Assembly: GCA_027575765.1 (NCBI GenBank)
Contig: JANBPT010000144.1
Span: forward strand, 1 to 64,000
Source: Tieghemiomyces parasiticus
Lineage: Eukaryota; Kickxellomycota; Dimargaritomycetes; Dimargaritales; Dimargaritaceae
Reading direction: 5' to 3'
Length of the DNA: 64,000 bases
The translations under genes were made by a program, and so were the position numbers. Of the stretch, positions 32,791 through 44,887 are shown in pieces. How positions within the stretch are numbered: the first letter of the stretch is position 1; every line of letters starts with the position of its first letter. The notes under the pieces were generated by a model. The model saw nothing but the letters and a program-made list of their open reading frames with translations. It did no database searches and was not told the DNA's origin.

Positions 32791-33212
32791 TAGTCCAACC
32801 ACCCTATCGAAGTACCACTTGATTGGCCTAGTTAGGGCTTAACACCTTTTACCAACGCTACATTGGTGCAGAAAAACGTTGCGGATGCTGATGGCTTATT
32901 GACTATTTGGGTGGAAAGACGTTCGACAACCATTGAAAAATGTGGTGCCCCTAATTACGCCCGCCGTTTCGTCCTCATCCGTGATGTATAAATGGTAAAA
33001 GGAGACTATAGTCGACATAATAGGAAACAGGAAGTTCAGATATTGCTTCTCAGATCGATTTGCGACCCTTTATTCCCTTCCCCCTTTGCTCCTATCCCTT
33101 TATTCCTTCGCCTTCCAACCTTCGTTATTTGTCATTTATCCCCTTGCCTCTTCGGTCGCTGCCCTCGCTTTCATCCCCTTCCCCTTCGTTTCTACCTAAA
33201 ACCCCCCAATAC

Positions 33213-33400
33213 ATTAGTAGCTTTGTAAACGCCCATCCTCTCTGGGCTCCTCCACCAGTTTATCATCCATTCACACGCTTGTATCGTTCGGTATTTCCTA
33301 ACTCCCTGCAGACCCTTCTAGTAAACACTTTCCTTTGGCTCTCTCCGTATTCTAATCGTTACCTCTCAATCCTTCAACCAACCCATAGATCATCACACTC
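33213..33400 (+). repeat. diverged repeat family, copy 2 (direct)
   Basis: Same order of blocks as copy 1: CCTCTCTGG at 33237, CTTGTATCGTT at 33278 and ACCCATAG at 33381. It begins with CTTTGTAAAC, which it shares with copy 3. Confidence 0.7.
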
Positions 33401-33494
33401 CTGTCTAAGTGCCGCCACAATAGACCTGTTAGCGTTGGCTGCTATTTACCAATATTATACCGGAATTTGGGTGTAAGCTAACTTAATCAATAAA

Positions 33495-33690
33495 ATAGCC
33501 AATAAACCATGATTAGGCTTAAGGCTAAAGGGAAAGCGATAAAATATATGGAGGAAAGGTCCAAGGGAAAGGGATGCTACAGAAGGTAGCGAAGTGTTAC
33601 GAAGTACCGAATAGATGCAAAGGTGAGTGTAGGTGATAAACCAGAGAGGGAACTCAGAGAGGCTTGGTGTTTACAAAGTTATGTATATCT
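33495..33690 (-). repeat. diverged repeat family, copy 3 (inverted)
   Basis: Read on the minus strand it gives CTTTGTAAAC, CCTCTCTG, GGTTTATCACC and ATTCGGTA in the same order and spacing as copy 2, then AGCCTTAAGCC..ATGGTTTATT as in copy 1. By eye about 70% identical to copy 2 over about 125 bp. Copies 2 and 3 form an imperfect inverted repeat centred near 33450. Confidence 0.7.
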
Positions 33691-34238
33691 TATTTCGTTT
33701 TCGATACTTTGAACTCGAAGTAAAGGGGAAGAAAAAAGGTAAAAAGTGAAACAGCTGGGAGGGACAAACCAGTAGAACAACGAATATAAAAACAAAAGGG
33801 TAGAGGAATACGTGGGTTGTCAAAAAGGGGACATGGAATACAAGTACCCGATCAATTGGAGATAGGGACCTGCAACTTACTGACTCCTGTTTCGGCATGA
33901 TGGATGTTGTTTTATCCTCCATACCTTGCAAAATAAAGGCAAAACAGAAGGTGCAACTATGGTTGCTGCATGTTATGTAACTGACCGGACCAATGGATAA
34001 AACCAAACCCAAGGGCATGGACGCAAGCCGGCGGGGAGGGGGTGCGAGGGTACGCCGTGGTACTCACACGGCACGAGAACAAAGGGGTGGAGCGGGTCAG
34101 CTGGAAACAGGGATGGGACGAGGTTAGAGATAATAGTATACGGGGGGATAAGGCCTATACGACGAAAAATACCCAAGATGATGCTTTATTGCCTGTCGTT
34201 TTACGACGAGGTAGCAGTGGTCGGGTATTAAATGCCCC

Positions 34239-34240
<2 letters not shown>

Positions 34241-34274
<34 letters not shown>
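34241..34274 (+). repeat. (AG)17 microsatellite
   Basis: Seventeen perfect AG units in intergenic DNA. Confidence 0.98.
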
Positions 34275-34278
<4 letters not shown>

Positions 34279-34984
34279 TTTTGAGTGTTGGGGTTAAGCC
34301 TTGGTCAGCCTGTTTACTATGGTTTCGTAATCACTTGTTGTTCGGGAAGATCGTCTAGGCGCCGTGCGTACGGAGTGCCGCGTATACTCCGTTTACAGAT
34401 TACTACAACCGGCCAAGATAGGCCCAGTTGGCGTTTGTCACTCCTTATCAACACTACTAAAAACATACACAACTTGAAAAGGTAATAACGATGTCACTGG
34501 TGCACTGCGTGGCGCGTGTAGAGCATCATGTCCATTGCAGTGCGCATCCAAGTTGGCTACTGGTTTGCAACGGATGGCCCTTCGCCTGCGAACCATTCGT
34601 TAACTGGCCCAGTCGCAACTGCCCCTCCTCTAGGTGGTGGATGTCGAAGAGCAGCCACTGTGCAGTATTCCGGGTCGCTCAGAGGTCTCGTGCGATACAC
34701 CGGCTGGACCAGAAATAGGCTCATGACACCGATTTGCTATGTAGGACCACCATGGCCAAGGCTGGTGAACCTTGCAGGTAGGCAAACTTATTTGACCACA
34801 TGGCTCGTATTGCAGTGGGATGTGCAGCACAAGCTCATAGATTTGGTGGTCCACCTTGGTGAAATTCGTGATGTACATGGTTTATTAGGGTGAAAATCCA
34901 TTCACAGATGATCCATCCAGCCAGGTGGTACGACTTGACTGCTGTATCCGAAGGTAAACATGAAGAGGGTGAGCCATTGGCACG

Positions 34985-37642
34985 TTAAGCGGTATCAGTC
35001 TTGACCACGTGATAGCGGGCAAAAGCCACGACTATCGGCCAGACCTCACTGGCTACGGCAGCATCCTCTATGGTGGCAGGCAAGGGAAGCGGGCAGGGCA
35101 CGTCAGGGTTGGCATCCGTGGACTCCACCGCGAATCGCACCATGGTCCGCAGGTACTTCCGCAACACCTTGCCCGACCGCGTCTTGGGAAGGCGTGGCAG
35201 AATGACCAGGTGGGACGACTGGAGGCTGGCGAAGGCGCCGACATTGGAACGCACGCTCTGCACAATCTGGGCGCGGAGCTGCTGGATGGCCGGCGAAGGG
35301 TGGGTCTGGTAGATTACGGCGGCTGCCGTGTCGAACGGAGCAGGTTCCGCCGCAGCCTCCGCAGCCGTCGCGTCATGTTTCAGCACCAAAAATCCCAGTG
35401 GGACGTTACCCTTGATAGCGTGTGGACAGGGGACTACGCAAGCCTCCGCCACTAGCCGGTGGGAAACCAAGGTCTCCTCGAAAACGCCCGTGCTCAGACG
35501 ATGGGCTGCTACATTGAGAATATCATCCGCGCGGGAGAGAATGTGAACGTAACCGTCGGTGTCGACGAGGCCCACGTCGCCCGTATCGTAGTAGCCAGGG
35601 AACCGATTAAAGTAGGCGTCCAGGTACCCGGGACGATTACTCCAGAGCCCGTAAAAGGTCCCCGGAGGTAGGGGTAGTTTAAGCAGGACCTGGCCTTGCT
35701 CGCCAGGGAGGCACTCCGTAATAATGGCCGGCGGCGCCGCCGGGTCCATGGGGCTGATCGGCTTGACCTTCGGCTTGTACCGTTTCGTCAGCGGATACTC
35801 ATACGTCTCCTCCGCTACGGCACTCTCCTCCTCCTCCCCTTCGGGTACGCGGGCTACGATGAGCTTATAACCGGGCACCGGGATACCGGCGCTGCCGGGT
35901 CGTACGGGTGGCGGAGAGGTCAGACGCGGTTCGTAGAGGACGATTTCAGGAGGTACCGGACAGGGGCCCTGAGCGATCCCTGTAATGGGTGCCCCGGTCT
36001 CCGTCTGCCACCAGTTATCAACTACGGGGACGCCAGGCGGGAGCAGGCGCTGGAAGTGGACCAGGATCTCGGGCTGACAGCGCTCACCGGCTACGAACAT
36101 GGCGCAAAGGGAACGCAGGTCGTACCGCCGCATCAGTTCACCGTGTGGGTCCTCGCGCCGCAGCACCATCAGGGCAGTGGGCGCGGTGAAGAAGGCCTTG
36201 ACCTGGTGTTGGGCTATCACGCGCCAGAAGGCCCCCGCGTCTGGAGTGCCCACGGGCTTACCCTCGTATAGCACGGTAGTACAGCCGCCAAGGAGCGGGG
36301 CATAGCAGGTGTGGCTGTGACCGACCACCCAACCAGGGTCGCTGGACGAAAAGAGGACCTCGCCAGGGCCCACGTTGAGAAAGTGCCGAATGTCCCACAT
36401 GAGAGACACTGCATGGCCCCCGGTATCCCGTGCCACACCCTAGCCGGGAAGGGAGGTAGTAGCCAAGAAAAAAAAAACACGTGAGGCACGTGTCTTAGTT
36501 GGGAGTTAGAGCAGTTGGTGATACTGGTATTGGTGCATTTGAGTCCTACCTCCCAGACAGGGGAGAGACTCGACGAAAGGCCGCAATCAAGTCCGGGAAC
36601 TCACCTTGGGTGTACCAGTCGTACCGCTGGTATACAGAATGTACAGGGGGTCGGTGCTGCATTGGACGGCGCAATCATCCTCAGCAGGGTCGACGGACCG
36701 CTGCTGCTCCTCGCGGGCCAGAGCCATCTGCTCGTGCCAGCTCAGGTCGCCTTGTTGGGCCTGGAGGGCGGCCGGGCATTCGGGTCGCTGAAAGACGATG
36801 TTTCTTGACGGCAGGGCTTTAGATTGCGCGCTGATGGTCAGGGCCTCGTCAAGCAACGGTTTGTAAGCGATCGGATTGCCGGGGCGTTCCACGCCACAGG
36901 ATGCTGACACGGTGACCCGGGGCATACAGGCGACGATCCGTTTGGCCAGTTCAGCGGGGGCGAACCCGCCAAACACAACCGAATGGATGGCTCCAATCCG
37001 GGCGCAGGCCAGCATGGCCACCAGGGTTTCTGGTATCATAGGCATGTAAATAAGCACCCGGTGGCCTTTCTTTACGCCTTGACGTCGCAGGACCCGCGCG
37101 AAGAGGATAACCTCATCCAGAAGCTCGGCGTACGTGATAATGCGCGCCGGATCGTTCGGGCGGGTCACAGGCGAGTCGTAGATTATGGCAGCGCGATCCC
37201 CGTGGCCTGCAATCACGTGGCGGTCCAAGCAGTTGTAGGCCATATTGAGGGTACCGTCTCGGAACCATTGGTAGGTACCGCTGGACTCATCCCATTGACT
37301 GACCGTCCTGGGCTCAGTGAACCAGTCGATTTCTCGGGCAGCGTCGCGCCAGAAGGTGTTCGGGTCGGCGAGGGAGACCCGATGGGCGATGGCCTGCGGG
37401 GAGTTGCGCACCAAGTCCGTCGGCAGACAGGCGGGAGCGGTAGAGAAGGCGACCAGGTGTGAGTGGGAGACGGCCGGGGAACCCCTGAGTAGGGTCGTAC
37501 CAGCGGAACGGTGGCATAGGCTGGGTAGGCCGCTACCAGGGTTTCTAGTGCGACGCAGGGAACGAGCGGCGCACAGGTACCGGCTGGTGAGGCCCACTGC
37601 ACCGGAGTGACGAAGCGGAATGGAGCGGACCGGTGGCAGCAT
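34985..37642 (-). CDS. propionyl/acetyl-CoA synthetase, mitochondrial (ACSS3/PrpE type)
   Basis: AMP-forming short-chain acyl-CoA ligase; the best match is the ACSS3/PrpE branch that activates propionate, though acetate is possible. Two exons on the minus strand, 37642-36605 and 36439-34985, in phase 0; intron 165 bp (donor GTGAGT, acceptor CTAG); 830 aa. The first 75 residues are Arg/Ser-rich with almost no acidic residues, a likely mitochondrial presequence. Motifs: the P-loop YTSGTTGTPK (337-346) ends exon 1; then SSDPGWVVGHS, VLYEGKPVGTPDAGAFWRV, VDNWWQTETGAPI, YYDTGDVG and the C-terminal PKTRSGK with catalytic Lys near 770, the site normally controlled by acylation. An unusual insertion of about 40 mixed-charge residues lies near residues 590-635. 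The intron lies exactly after the P-loop lysine. Confidence 0.92.
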
Positions 37643-38555
37643 TCCCTACGGATGGGAGGGTAGAAGGCCGAGCGCTTATTGGGAATTACAACTTAACGCT
37701 GAACGAATTCTAACATGCCACAACCAATTGCGGACTTATTCAACTGGCTACTCCGAAATAAAACACGGAAGGCGGTTGTGGGGTTGGACTGAAGGGCTTT
37801 AGAGCTCCACCAATAAGGTAAGGGTTGGCGGGCGGAGACGGGGGGGGGCAGAATGGGATATATATATACATACACGTGGAACACGCTTGCGTGGTGGCGA
37901 CAAGCTTGCGCAGATGTATTCTCCAGATAGATAAGCGTTAGTTAAGACAATGGCAGTTCAGGCATGGGGAGGCAAAGCGAAAACTCCAGTAGTAGCAGCA
38001 ATGCACAGTGAACAATAGGGCAGAGTAAGGTTAGAAATACGCGCTATAAGATACTAGGGGACCAGTGACGGTTGGCGGTGACTACATGCCACGGCGCATG
38101 CAGGTCTCTAAGGCTTGTAACCCATACCATCCTTCGAATAGCACGGAAGTGCCATGCATACAGCGTGATCGCCGTCACACGGGTGCTGAATACCGTGGCC
38201 ATTCACAGAGCTCTGGCCCAAGTCCCACCCCTATGCTTGGGACAGACCTGCTTGAACTCGCACCCTGCAGCCACCACGGGAAATGCGTCACCTAATCATA
38301 GTTTATATGCAGCGTCGCACAGCATTGCTGGAGATAGTCATACCTTAGCCATTCCCAACGTTCCCCAACTGCACCGGCGGAATGGTTAACGGAGCAGGCT
38401 CATCCGATACTGCATCCACTCTACAGTCGACCTGACCATGGGCATAGGGCACCCCACCTCGGGTCTATGCCGGCACAATACCATCCAGATAGCACCGAAT
38501 GGCTGTCTTCTTGGCCCGTTGCCCCATTCGAGCCCAATCCATTACTACGGTTACT
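37643..38555. other. intergenic region, ACSS3-like and permease genes
   Basis: Holds the ACSS3-like promoter with a TATATATATA run at 37859-37869 and the permease 3' end. A G run lies at 37841-37848. No gene seen. Confidence 0.5.
37859..37869 (-). promoter_or_regulatory. possible TATA element of the ACSS3-like gene
   Basis: An alternating TA run, which reads the same on both strands, about 217 bp upstream of the ATG at 37642. It could be a TATA box or a simple repeat. Confidence 0.35.
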
Positions 38556-40335
38556 TTATTTCTTGCAACCAGCGACCCCGACCTGGCGGCTCTGGCGCTG
38601 CTGGACCACACGGAATGTCAAAGCGACCATAAGAATGACCAGCAAGGCACCGGCGTTACATACATGACTGGTCAAGTACCGAGTGGCCTCGGCCTTGCGG
38701 TACATCTGGCCGGCCAGGATTCCGGATACATTGCCGAGTGCCGTGACGAAGGCACTGGCCACGGCGCGCTGGCTGCTGTTCAGAATATTACTGGTTAACC
38801 ATCCGAGGTTGACGGGGATGATGCTGTAAGAGCCAATCGCGGCGAGAAACAGGGCGGCGTACTTGCCTGCCTGGGAGTCCAAAAAGGCCAGCAAGAGGAA
38901 TCCCAGGGCGCCGATGCCGGCAGACAGGGCAATATGCAGCCCATGCTCACCCGTTCGGCTTAGAAGTCGACAGCTGACCAGCATGACCACGGCGGCCACC
39001 AAGAAGGGCGGCACGGTGAAGAGCTGGGCCTGGATATCGTCGAATCCAAGGTCGTGGATTACCGTGGACATGAGGAAGCTGATGGAGCCCAAGGGGACCA
39101 CAATGCAAAAGAGGATGATGGAGTGGAGATAGGTGAAGGGGCTGGTCAGCGCCGCGTGGATGTCAGCGCGAGAGATGGACCGGGCCGTATGTTTCTCGCC
39201 TGACTCGGGACGGCCGTGGTGCTGTACGAGGGCTGCCTTATCGCGGGCGTCCAGCCACCGGCTACTCTCGGGGTCGTTGGGCAGGAAAAGGAAACAGAGT
39301 CCCAGGATGACCAGAGGCAGACCCTCCAGCAGGAACAGCCACCGCCAGGAGGCGAGGTTAGCCAGCCCGTCCATTCGGCCGATGGCAAAGGCCAAGAGCC
39401 CGCTGACTGCCCCAGCGACCATCGTGGCTGCGTAAAAGATACTGAACCGTACGGGGAGCTCAGACTGGTGGTACCAGAGAGTGAAGTAGTAGATCACGCC
39501 GGCTTGGAATCCGGACTGGGTGCCGCCCAGGAGGAAGCGTAGTACTAGGAGGGCAGCCGGGCTCTGGACCGCGGCCATGCAAGAGCAGAGGGTTCCGCCC
39601 AGGATCACTACAAAACCGAGCCACAGGGATGGGGAGGTCAGTTTGAGCATGATATTGGAGGGCATGCTGAATATGAGATAGCCTGGGAAGGGAGGGTGGA
39701 TGGGGAGATTATTGGCACATGTTTGGTTAGATCAGGTGTATATATATATGTTTCATTGCTAAGGGTACCTGAGTAATCCCCTGTAGCAGACCACGCGCTC
39801 TTGACTAGAGGGTAATTAGAAATGTGGGAAACTAAGGGATGTACGATCAACGTTGTAAGAATAGGCCTAGTGTAGTATTCCGGTTGACTTACCTGCGTAA
39901 AGAAGCGAGAGCGTCCACGAGTACTCCATCTGGGATAGCCCCAGGCTTTCCTGGATATTTAGGAGCTTGGCATTGCCTGGTCACGTGGTATCGTTGAGCG
40001 AGGGGTGGTTCCGATGATCAGATTAGCGAAAGTATAATTAACTTTTCCTTATTCACTGCTAACTCAATACAGATTTGCATTGGATCGGTCCGTAAAGTAC
40101 CCATCTCAGCCCACAACTTACCGATGCCGATCCCGTCGAGGTAGTAAAACAGGTTGGCCACGACGAGCAGGGGGAGAATGCGGAGGTCAATTTTACGGTA
40201 AATTATGTTCAAGGTTGAGCGGGGGACAGCATCGGTCGGGGGCGGGGCGTAGAGGGTTTCGCTGCCCGATAGATCATAGTCGATGGGGGCCTCCAGGGAG
40301 TGGGCGCCCAGAGTAGCATTGGAGCTCTTGTGCAT
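38556..40335 (-). CDS. MFS permease, Dal5/ACS (anion:cation symporter) family
   Basis: Plasma-membrane proton symporter of small organic anions; the family includes transporters of allantoate, nicotinate, pantothenate and vitamins. The substrate here is unknown. Three exons on the minus strand, 40335-40122, 39976-39893 and 39682-38556. Both introns (145 and 210 bp) are in phase 1, with GTAAGT donors and CCAG acceptors. 474 aa, typical for the family. The joints restore FYYLDGIGIGNAKL, the first-helix signature that follows DLRILPLL, then SWTLSLLYAGYLIFSMPSNIML, which matches helix 2. Twelve hydrophobic helices can be counted and the central loop holds ESGEKHTARSISRADI. The third residue of the usual LDRxNIGNA signature is Gly in place of Arg, as in some divergent members. 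Confidence 0.88.
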
Positions 40336-42804
40336 GGTAGTGTAAAAATAAGTCGGTTGGCTATTATCGATCGGGGAAGTATAACCAGATGGAATATTTA
40401 AAATTAGGGTAGTATGATTTTGTCTAGAATACAGTGATAGTTGCGTGGTAGATTGAAGCTTTGTGTGGGGCGGGGAGGTGCACGAATAGAGAAGGCACGG
40501 TTGTAAAGCGGGAATGGCCACGATGTACTGGACACGGTGGAAATGGATCAAGGTTGAGAAATGTACAGGTTCAATACGAACGATCTGGGGTGGTGGATGC
40601 CGGGAGAGTGAGCATTATGAGGAGCGGGTTCGAAGTCGGTCGGCGGCGACGATACTTTATAGTCTTCATCACTGGCTCAGATCCTTTCCCCTATCCATCA
40701 ATGGACGCCGCGCTCAACATTGGCCCCTTTCCTTGACGACATCTACAGCCGGAGAATTTCAGTAGTACCTCCAATTTAAGGGGCTCGCGGTTGAACAGCT
40801 TTACCGGTCGTCACCTTCGGCACTATAGGTTCCGCAGGAACTCTTATCCTCATCCTTCGGCTGTCGCTTTGCACCTCGCTAATGATATCATCACAAGTCT
40901 GGCCACGAAGATGGTAGTCAGGGGTCCGGCACTATCACTCAGTCTCCGTTAACTTCGAATCCGTTAGGAATGAGGGGGGGGACGATTACACCTATGGCGT
41001 TTAATTCACCACGTATAGGCACTGGGCCGGCCCTCACTTGGCTTTATGAAGGCATCGTACCACATGGACCCCGTTTCCACTGATGGTGTTCAACACCGGG
41101 GTAGGACCAAGGGATTCACTAGCCGTTCTCCGGCGGTTTCATTTGTGTATCCCACGTTCCAGTTACCGAGAGGGGGAATGCCAAGGCCGCGGCTAAATAC
41201 CAGGGTAAGGACAGAAGTGGGGGGTAAGCTACGCCAGTGTCTGTAGTGCATTTCCCAGTTTAGGGGCCTGTCACCGAAGCCGGCTCCACACTGGTGGCCC
41301 CACACCGTCACCCTTAGCTCCGGCGTGGACTCGGTCTGGCGTGAGTGGTTGATACTACATTCTAAAATGTAAAACTTGGCTGAGCACCTAATCGCTTCCG
41401 CCGTTGATAGCGGCCGGTACCGATTACACGGGCACCTGCTGTGACCATCTGGGGCCTAGGTGCACCTTCGGTGGAAAGTTATTATTATGCTCTCCTTACA
41501 ACCAGATCCCCCTTGCCTGACCTGGCCTACTTAGGGCGACGGGCAAGTTAACTTCTGGAGGTTAAGTTGAACGTAAAAATAGAACTCTACCAGCTAGGGG
41601 CCTACCTATATTCAGGGGTGAGTAAGGAGGTATGCGTTAGCAGGGAATTTCATACCACAGCGGCCGGCCCAGGGAGTGAGCGCGGGTGTAGCTCTTGGGC
41701 TCGCCGTCCTATTGGTCCGTAATTCTCCGATGGTTAGAGGTATCGGAGGGTCCTAGGGGACCTATCATCGGAGCTAAACTAACCAGTCCGCATTACGATC
41801 CCTCCCCGCGGAACCAAGGTCCGGCGCAATCGTAGGGCGGGTTATTTAGCCGAGCCTCCCGGTCGCGGCTGGTCCTTGGCTTCATCTCCACCACCAAACC
41901 AAGGGGTGGGCGTAGGGGGCAGGGGTCTGGCTTGTTACCTCTGCGACATGTGTCGACTATCCGATATTCCATAGTCCATACCCACCCGATAGTCCAGTAA
42001 TGGCTACTCCAACACAGCACGTCATCAGACGCTTCCTTCCCAAGCAACTTCAGCATGGTGACCAAACCCCTTCGTAACCTTAAACTACGTTTGCAGGGAA
42101 CCCTGCAATTATAATTGACTAAAATTTCAACTTCTCATAATCCAGGTGCCAACCCGGCTTTAGATGGAGGGGCAGAGAATCGGAGCCAAAGGGTCGCTCT
42201 CTTCGCCCTCCCCTGGGCGAAAATGCCAACCAGTTACTATAAGGTACAACTGGCGCCTCGGGTTGGCCAATGGGATGCCTCGTCCGGATCCTTCATTGAC
42301 GTACGGAGTGGAAGGCTGATGGACGATTGGCATGGTGGATCCTGTTCTTTCTCGGGCTGACCACCTCCTACCCACAGTCCCAGTTAACCACGAATATTCT
42401 CCGAGCCATCAGGGAGTTCGTTTGGCCCCGGCGGCCCTTGGTCACTCCAGCACCTTCTACAGAATTGAGCCGCTCGGACATGCCTAAGGGCCGTGGCCTG
42501 TATTAATTCACGCGTAGTCCGATTGTTTTACCCTCCCCTACTGTTTCACCAACTGTAACCTGCCGGGCATAGTGGCCGAATCCCATTCAGCATCTAACTT
42601 GTCACTCCGCCACAGCCCGCCAGTCCATCCCCCCGCAACATCGCCACCCCCCTGTGCACTTACCCGATCGCTCGCGGCCGATTTCCCACCTCAATCCCCC
42701 CCTCCTTTGCGAACTACGCACAAGCTTCCAACGGCCAGCCGTCATCGGTCAGATTGACCCTTCACAGCGACCGCAATTCTCCGGCGCGCTTTTGTTCCGT
42801 GCTC
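40336..42804. other. 2.5 kb divergent intergenic region, permease and AVT genes
   Basis: Head-to-head promoters. A TATAAAG-like box (minus strand) lies near 40658-40664, 320 bp from the permease ATG, and 42560-42800 is C/T-rich before the AVT start. Between them, 40730-42540 shows only short ORFs with no family I recognise. No tRNA, rRNA or repeat was seen. Confidence 0.45.
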
Positions 42805-44442
42805 ATGCCGCCGGCCGTCACTCTCTTCCACGTTGACGATGACCACACGGGCGATGGCGACCACTTGACCACTTCGCGGCACACTGACCGGGCACCCAGT
42901 ACCGATGAGCACCGGCCGTCCTCGCCACGGCGGTCCGCGTCGTCGGGGACGTTACGCGAACGGAGCAGACCGTCACTAGCCGTCGACCATTCGGCGGACT
43001 TTTACGACCCGGCTTCGACTGACCACGCCCCGTCACTGCCCATCATGCCAGCGTCCACGGCCCTGGGCAGCTTCTTCAATATGACCAACGCCATCGTCGG
43101 CGCTGGTATCATCGGACTCCCATTCGCCTTTAAAGAGGCTGGGCTCTTCGCAGGAATCCTCCTCTTGCTCCTGTTGGCCTACATCACCGACTGGACCCTA
43201 CGACTCCTGGCTTATGCGACCAAACTGTCGGGCCGTCACACCTACCAGGAACTGGTCTGCTTTTGTTTCGGCCTACCGGGGTTCCACGCAATTTCGGTCT
43301 TCCAATTTATCTTCGCCTTTGGGGGTATGTGCGCGTTCAACGTCATTATCGGCGATACCGTCCCGCACGTAATCCGGTCGGTGTTCCCGGCAGTCCTGGC
43401 CTCACCCGTGCTGTCAACACTCACGTCACGGCAGGCCGTTATCACCATCATCACGCTGGGGGTGTCCTTTCCACTCTCTCTGTACCGCGACATGAGTAAG
43501 CTGGCCAAGACCAGCGCTCTGGCCCTGGTGGCCATGATGATCATCGTGATCAGTGTCCTCGTCGAGGCACCCAAGGCTCCCGACGGTGACCGCGGGACCG
43601 GGGTGGGCAAGTGGGACTTTGTCAAACCCGACATTTTTCAGGCCATCGGTGTGATCAGTTTCGCCTTTGTGTGTCACCACAACAGCTTCATGATTTACAG
43701 CGCGCTCCAGATGCCTACCCTCAACCGCTACGGCCGGATCATCCACGTTAGCACTGCCCTGTCGGCCTTAGTCTGCCTTCTATTGGCTTCAGTGGGCTAC
43801 CTCAATTTTACCGACAAAACCCGCGGCAACATCCTCAACAACTTTCCCGATGACAACCTGTTCATTAACATCGCCCGGTTTTGCTTCGGCTTCAACATGA
43901 TCACTACCTTTCCTATGGAACTACTTGTGGCGCGCGAGGTCGTGGATGGGTACGTAGGCTTGTACAGCCGACCTCACCACGCCCCCGTCGTAACCCGGAC
44001 GACCGCCTACATCCCGCTCGAGTCGGTTGCGGACCTCCACGACGCCCTCGACGACGAGGCTACACCCGATCCGACCAATCCGTCTCATGAGCCGTCCGCC
44101 AAGCGGGTCGGCTACGATGTGTCCCTGGCCGATGTTCCCTTCTCCCTGCGCCGCCACTTGATCGTTACCACCGCCATGGTCCTCACCACTCTCACCGTGG
44201 CACTCAACGTGTGCGACCTCGGTATCGTGATTGAGCTCACCGGCGGCATCTCCGCCACCGCCCTGGCCTTCATCCTACCCGCGGCGTGCTACCTAAAACT
44301 GGTGTCCGGGCCGATCTTTCACCCCTCTAAATGGGGACTATGGGTCCTCCTGGCGTTTGGAGTCTGCGTCCTGGTTTTCAGCCCCACGCTGGCCGTCTAC
44401 CGATTTCTCCACCAGGACCCATCCGAACGGCATACCTGCTGA
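42805..44442 (+). CDS. vacuolar amino-acid transporter (AVT/AAAP family, SLC38-like)
   Basis: Proton-coupled amino-acid transporter, probably at the vacuole. Single exon, 545 aa. A soluble, Asp/His/Ser-rich N-terminus of about 85 residues comes before the first helix, NMTNAIVGAGIIGLPFAFKEAG, the signature of AAAP proteins. Next come the helix ILLLLLLAYITDWTLRLL and about nine further helices, with a His/Asp-rich loop near residues 390-450. It resembles yeast Avt2/Avt6-type members more than Avt1. The ATG at 42805 is the first in frame. Convergent with the 206-aa secreted-protein gene. Substrate specificity cannot be read from the sequence. Confidence 0.88.
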   Translation: MPPAVTLFHVDDDHTGDGDHLTTSRHTDRAPSTDEHRPSSPRRSASSGTLRERSRPSLAVDHSADFYDPASTDHAPSLPIMPASTALGSFFNMTNAIVGAGIIGLPFAFKEAGLFAGILLLLLLAYITDWTLRLLAYATKLSGRHTYQELVCFCFGLPGFHAISVFQFIFAFGGMCAFNVIIGDTVPHVIRSVFPAVLASPVLSTLTSRQAVITIITLGVSFPLSLYRDMSKLAKTSALALVAMMIIVISVLVEAPKAPDGDRGTGVGKWDFVKPDIFQAIGVISFAFVCHHNSFMIYSALQMPTLNRYGRIIHVSTALSALVCLLLASVGYLNFTDKTRGNILNNFPDDNLFINIARFCFGFNMITTFPMELLVAREVVDGYVGLYSRPHHAPVVTRTTAYIPLESVADLHDALDDEATPDPTNPSHEPSAKRVGYDVSLADVPFSLRRHLIVTTAMVLTTLTVALNVCDLGIVIELTGGISATALAFILPAACYLKLVSGPIFHPSKWGLWVLLAFGVCVLVFSPTLAVYRFLHQDPSERHTC

Positions 44443-44887
44443 GGCCTCGCAGGTCGAGGTCGGCTCTCGTTATAAATTATACCACTAAAAAATAACGACG
44501 ATGAATAACAATGTAGGCCTAGCGCGCGGGCAGCGCAACGGCATGTCAGGGCGTGGAAAAGTAGGTGCAAATTTATTTTTATATATTCCTTCGGTAGAGG
44601 GCGCAGGTGAAGTCCTCACTGGTATGCGCACTCCTGTGGTGAGAGCGAGGATGTAGAATCCAGTCACTCTGACCGCTCAATGGTTGGCAATCTGCCGTTG
44701 TAAATTAGATGTTTGTTAGATCCGCCGCTAGCGACCCTGCATAAATAGTGAAAGAGCTCCGCAAAGATAAGCCAAGATGAGTGGGTGAGGGTCTTAACCT
44801 AACCCCCTCCCCTTCACTCTCTCTCTCTCTCTCCCATGTTTCCCATGTCATCCCTTAGCCCTGAGGGTAAGTAGCAACCCATGGGAT
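44443..44887. other. intergenic region between convergent AVT and secreted-protein genes
   Basis: 445 bp holding both 3' ends, AT-rich near 44470-44590, with a CT microsatellite at 44817-44833. Nothing else seen. Confidence 0.55.
44817..44833 (+). repeat. (CT)n microsatellite
   Basis: About eight CT units in the 3' region downstream of the 206-aa secreted-protein gene. Confidence 0.9.

Larger units (their letters stand above)
31396..34984. other. 3.6 kb gene-free, partly repetitive region
   Basis: The longest tract without a supported gene. 31396-32340 holds the secreted-protein promoter and unremarkable DNA. 32340-33480 is strongly pyrimidine-rich on the + strand. 33490-33850 is purine-rich and includes an inverted copy of the same family. 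An (AG)n run lies at 34241-34274. The small ORFs here show no conserved domain. It may be the remains of a mobile element. Confidence 0.6.

Noticed and set aside
34528..34893. Overlapping ORFs on both strands in the gene-free tract
   Set aside because: No recognisable domain, no splice structure, and both strands are equally open; likely chance.
40610..40650. GGGTTCGAAGTC near 40625 as a tRNA B box
   Set aside because: No T stem, and no cloverleaf upstream.
40336..42804. Small ORFs in the large divergent region
   Set aside because: Short, overlapping and without domains.
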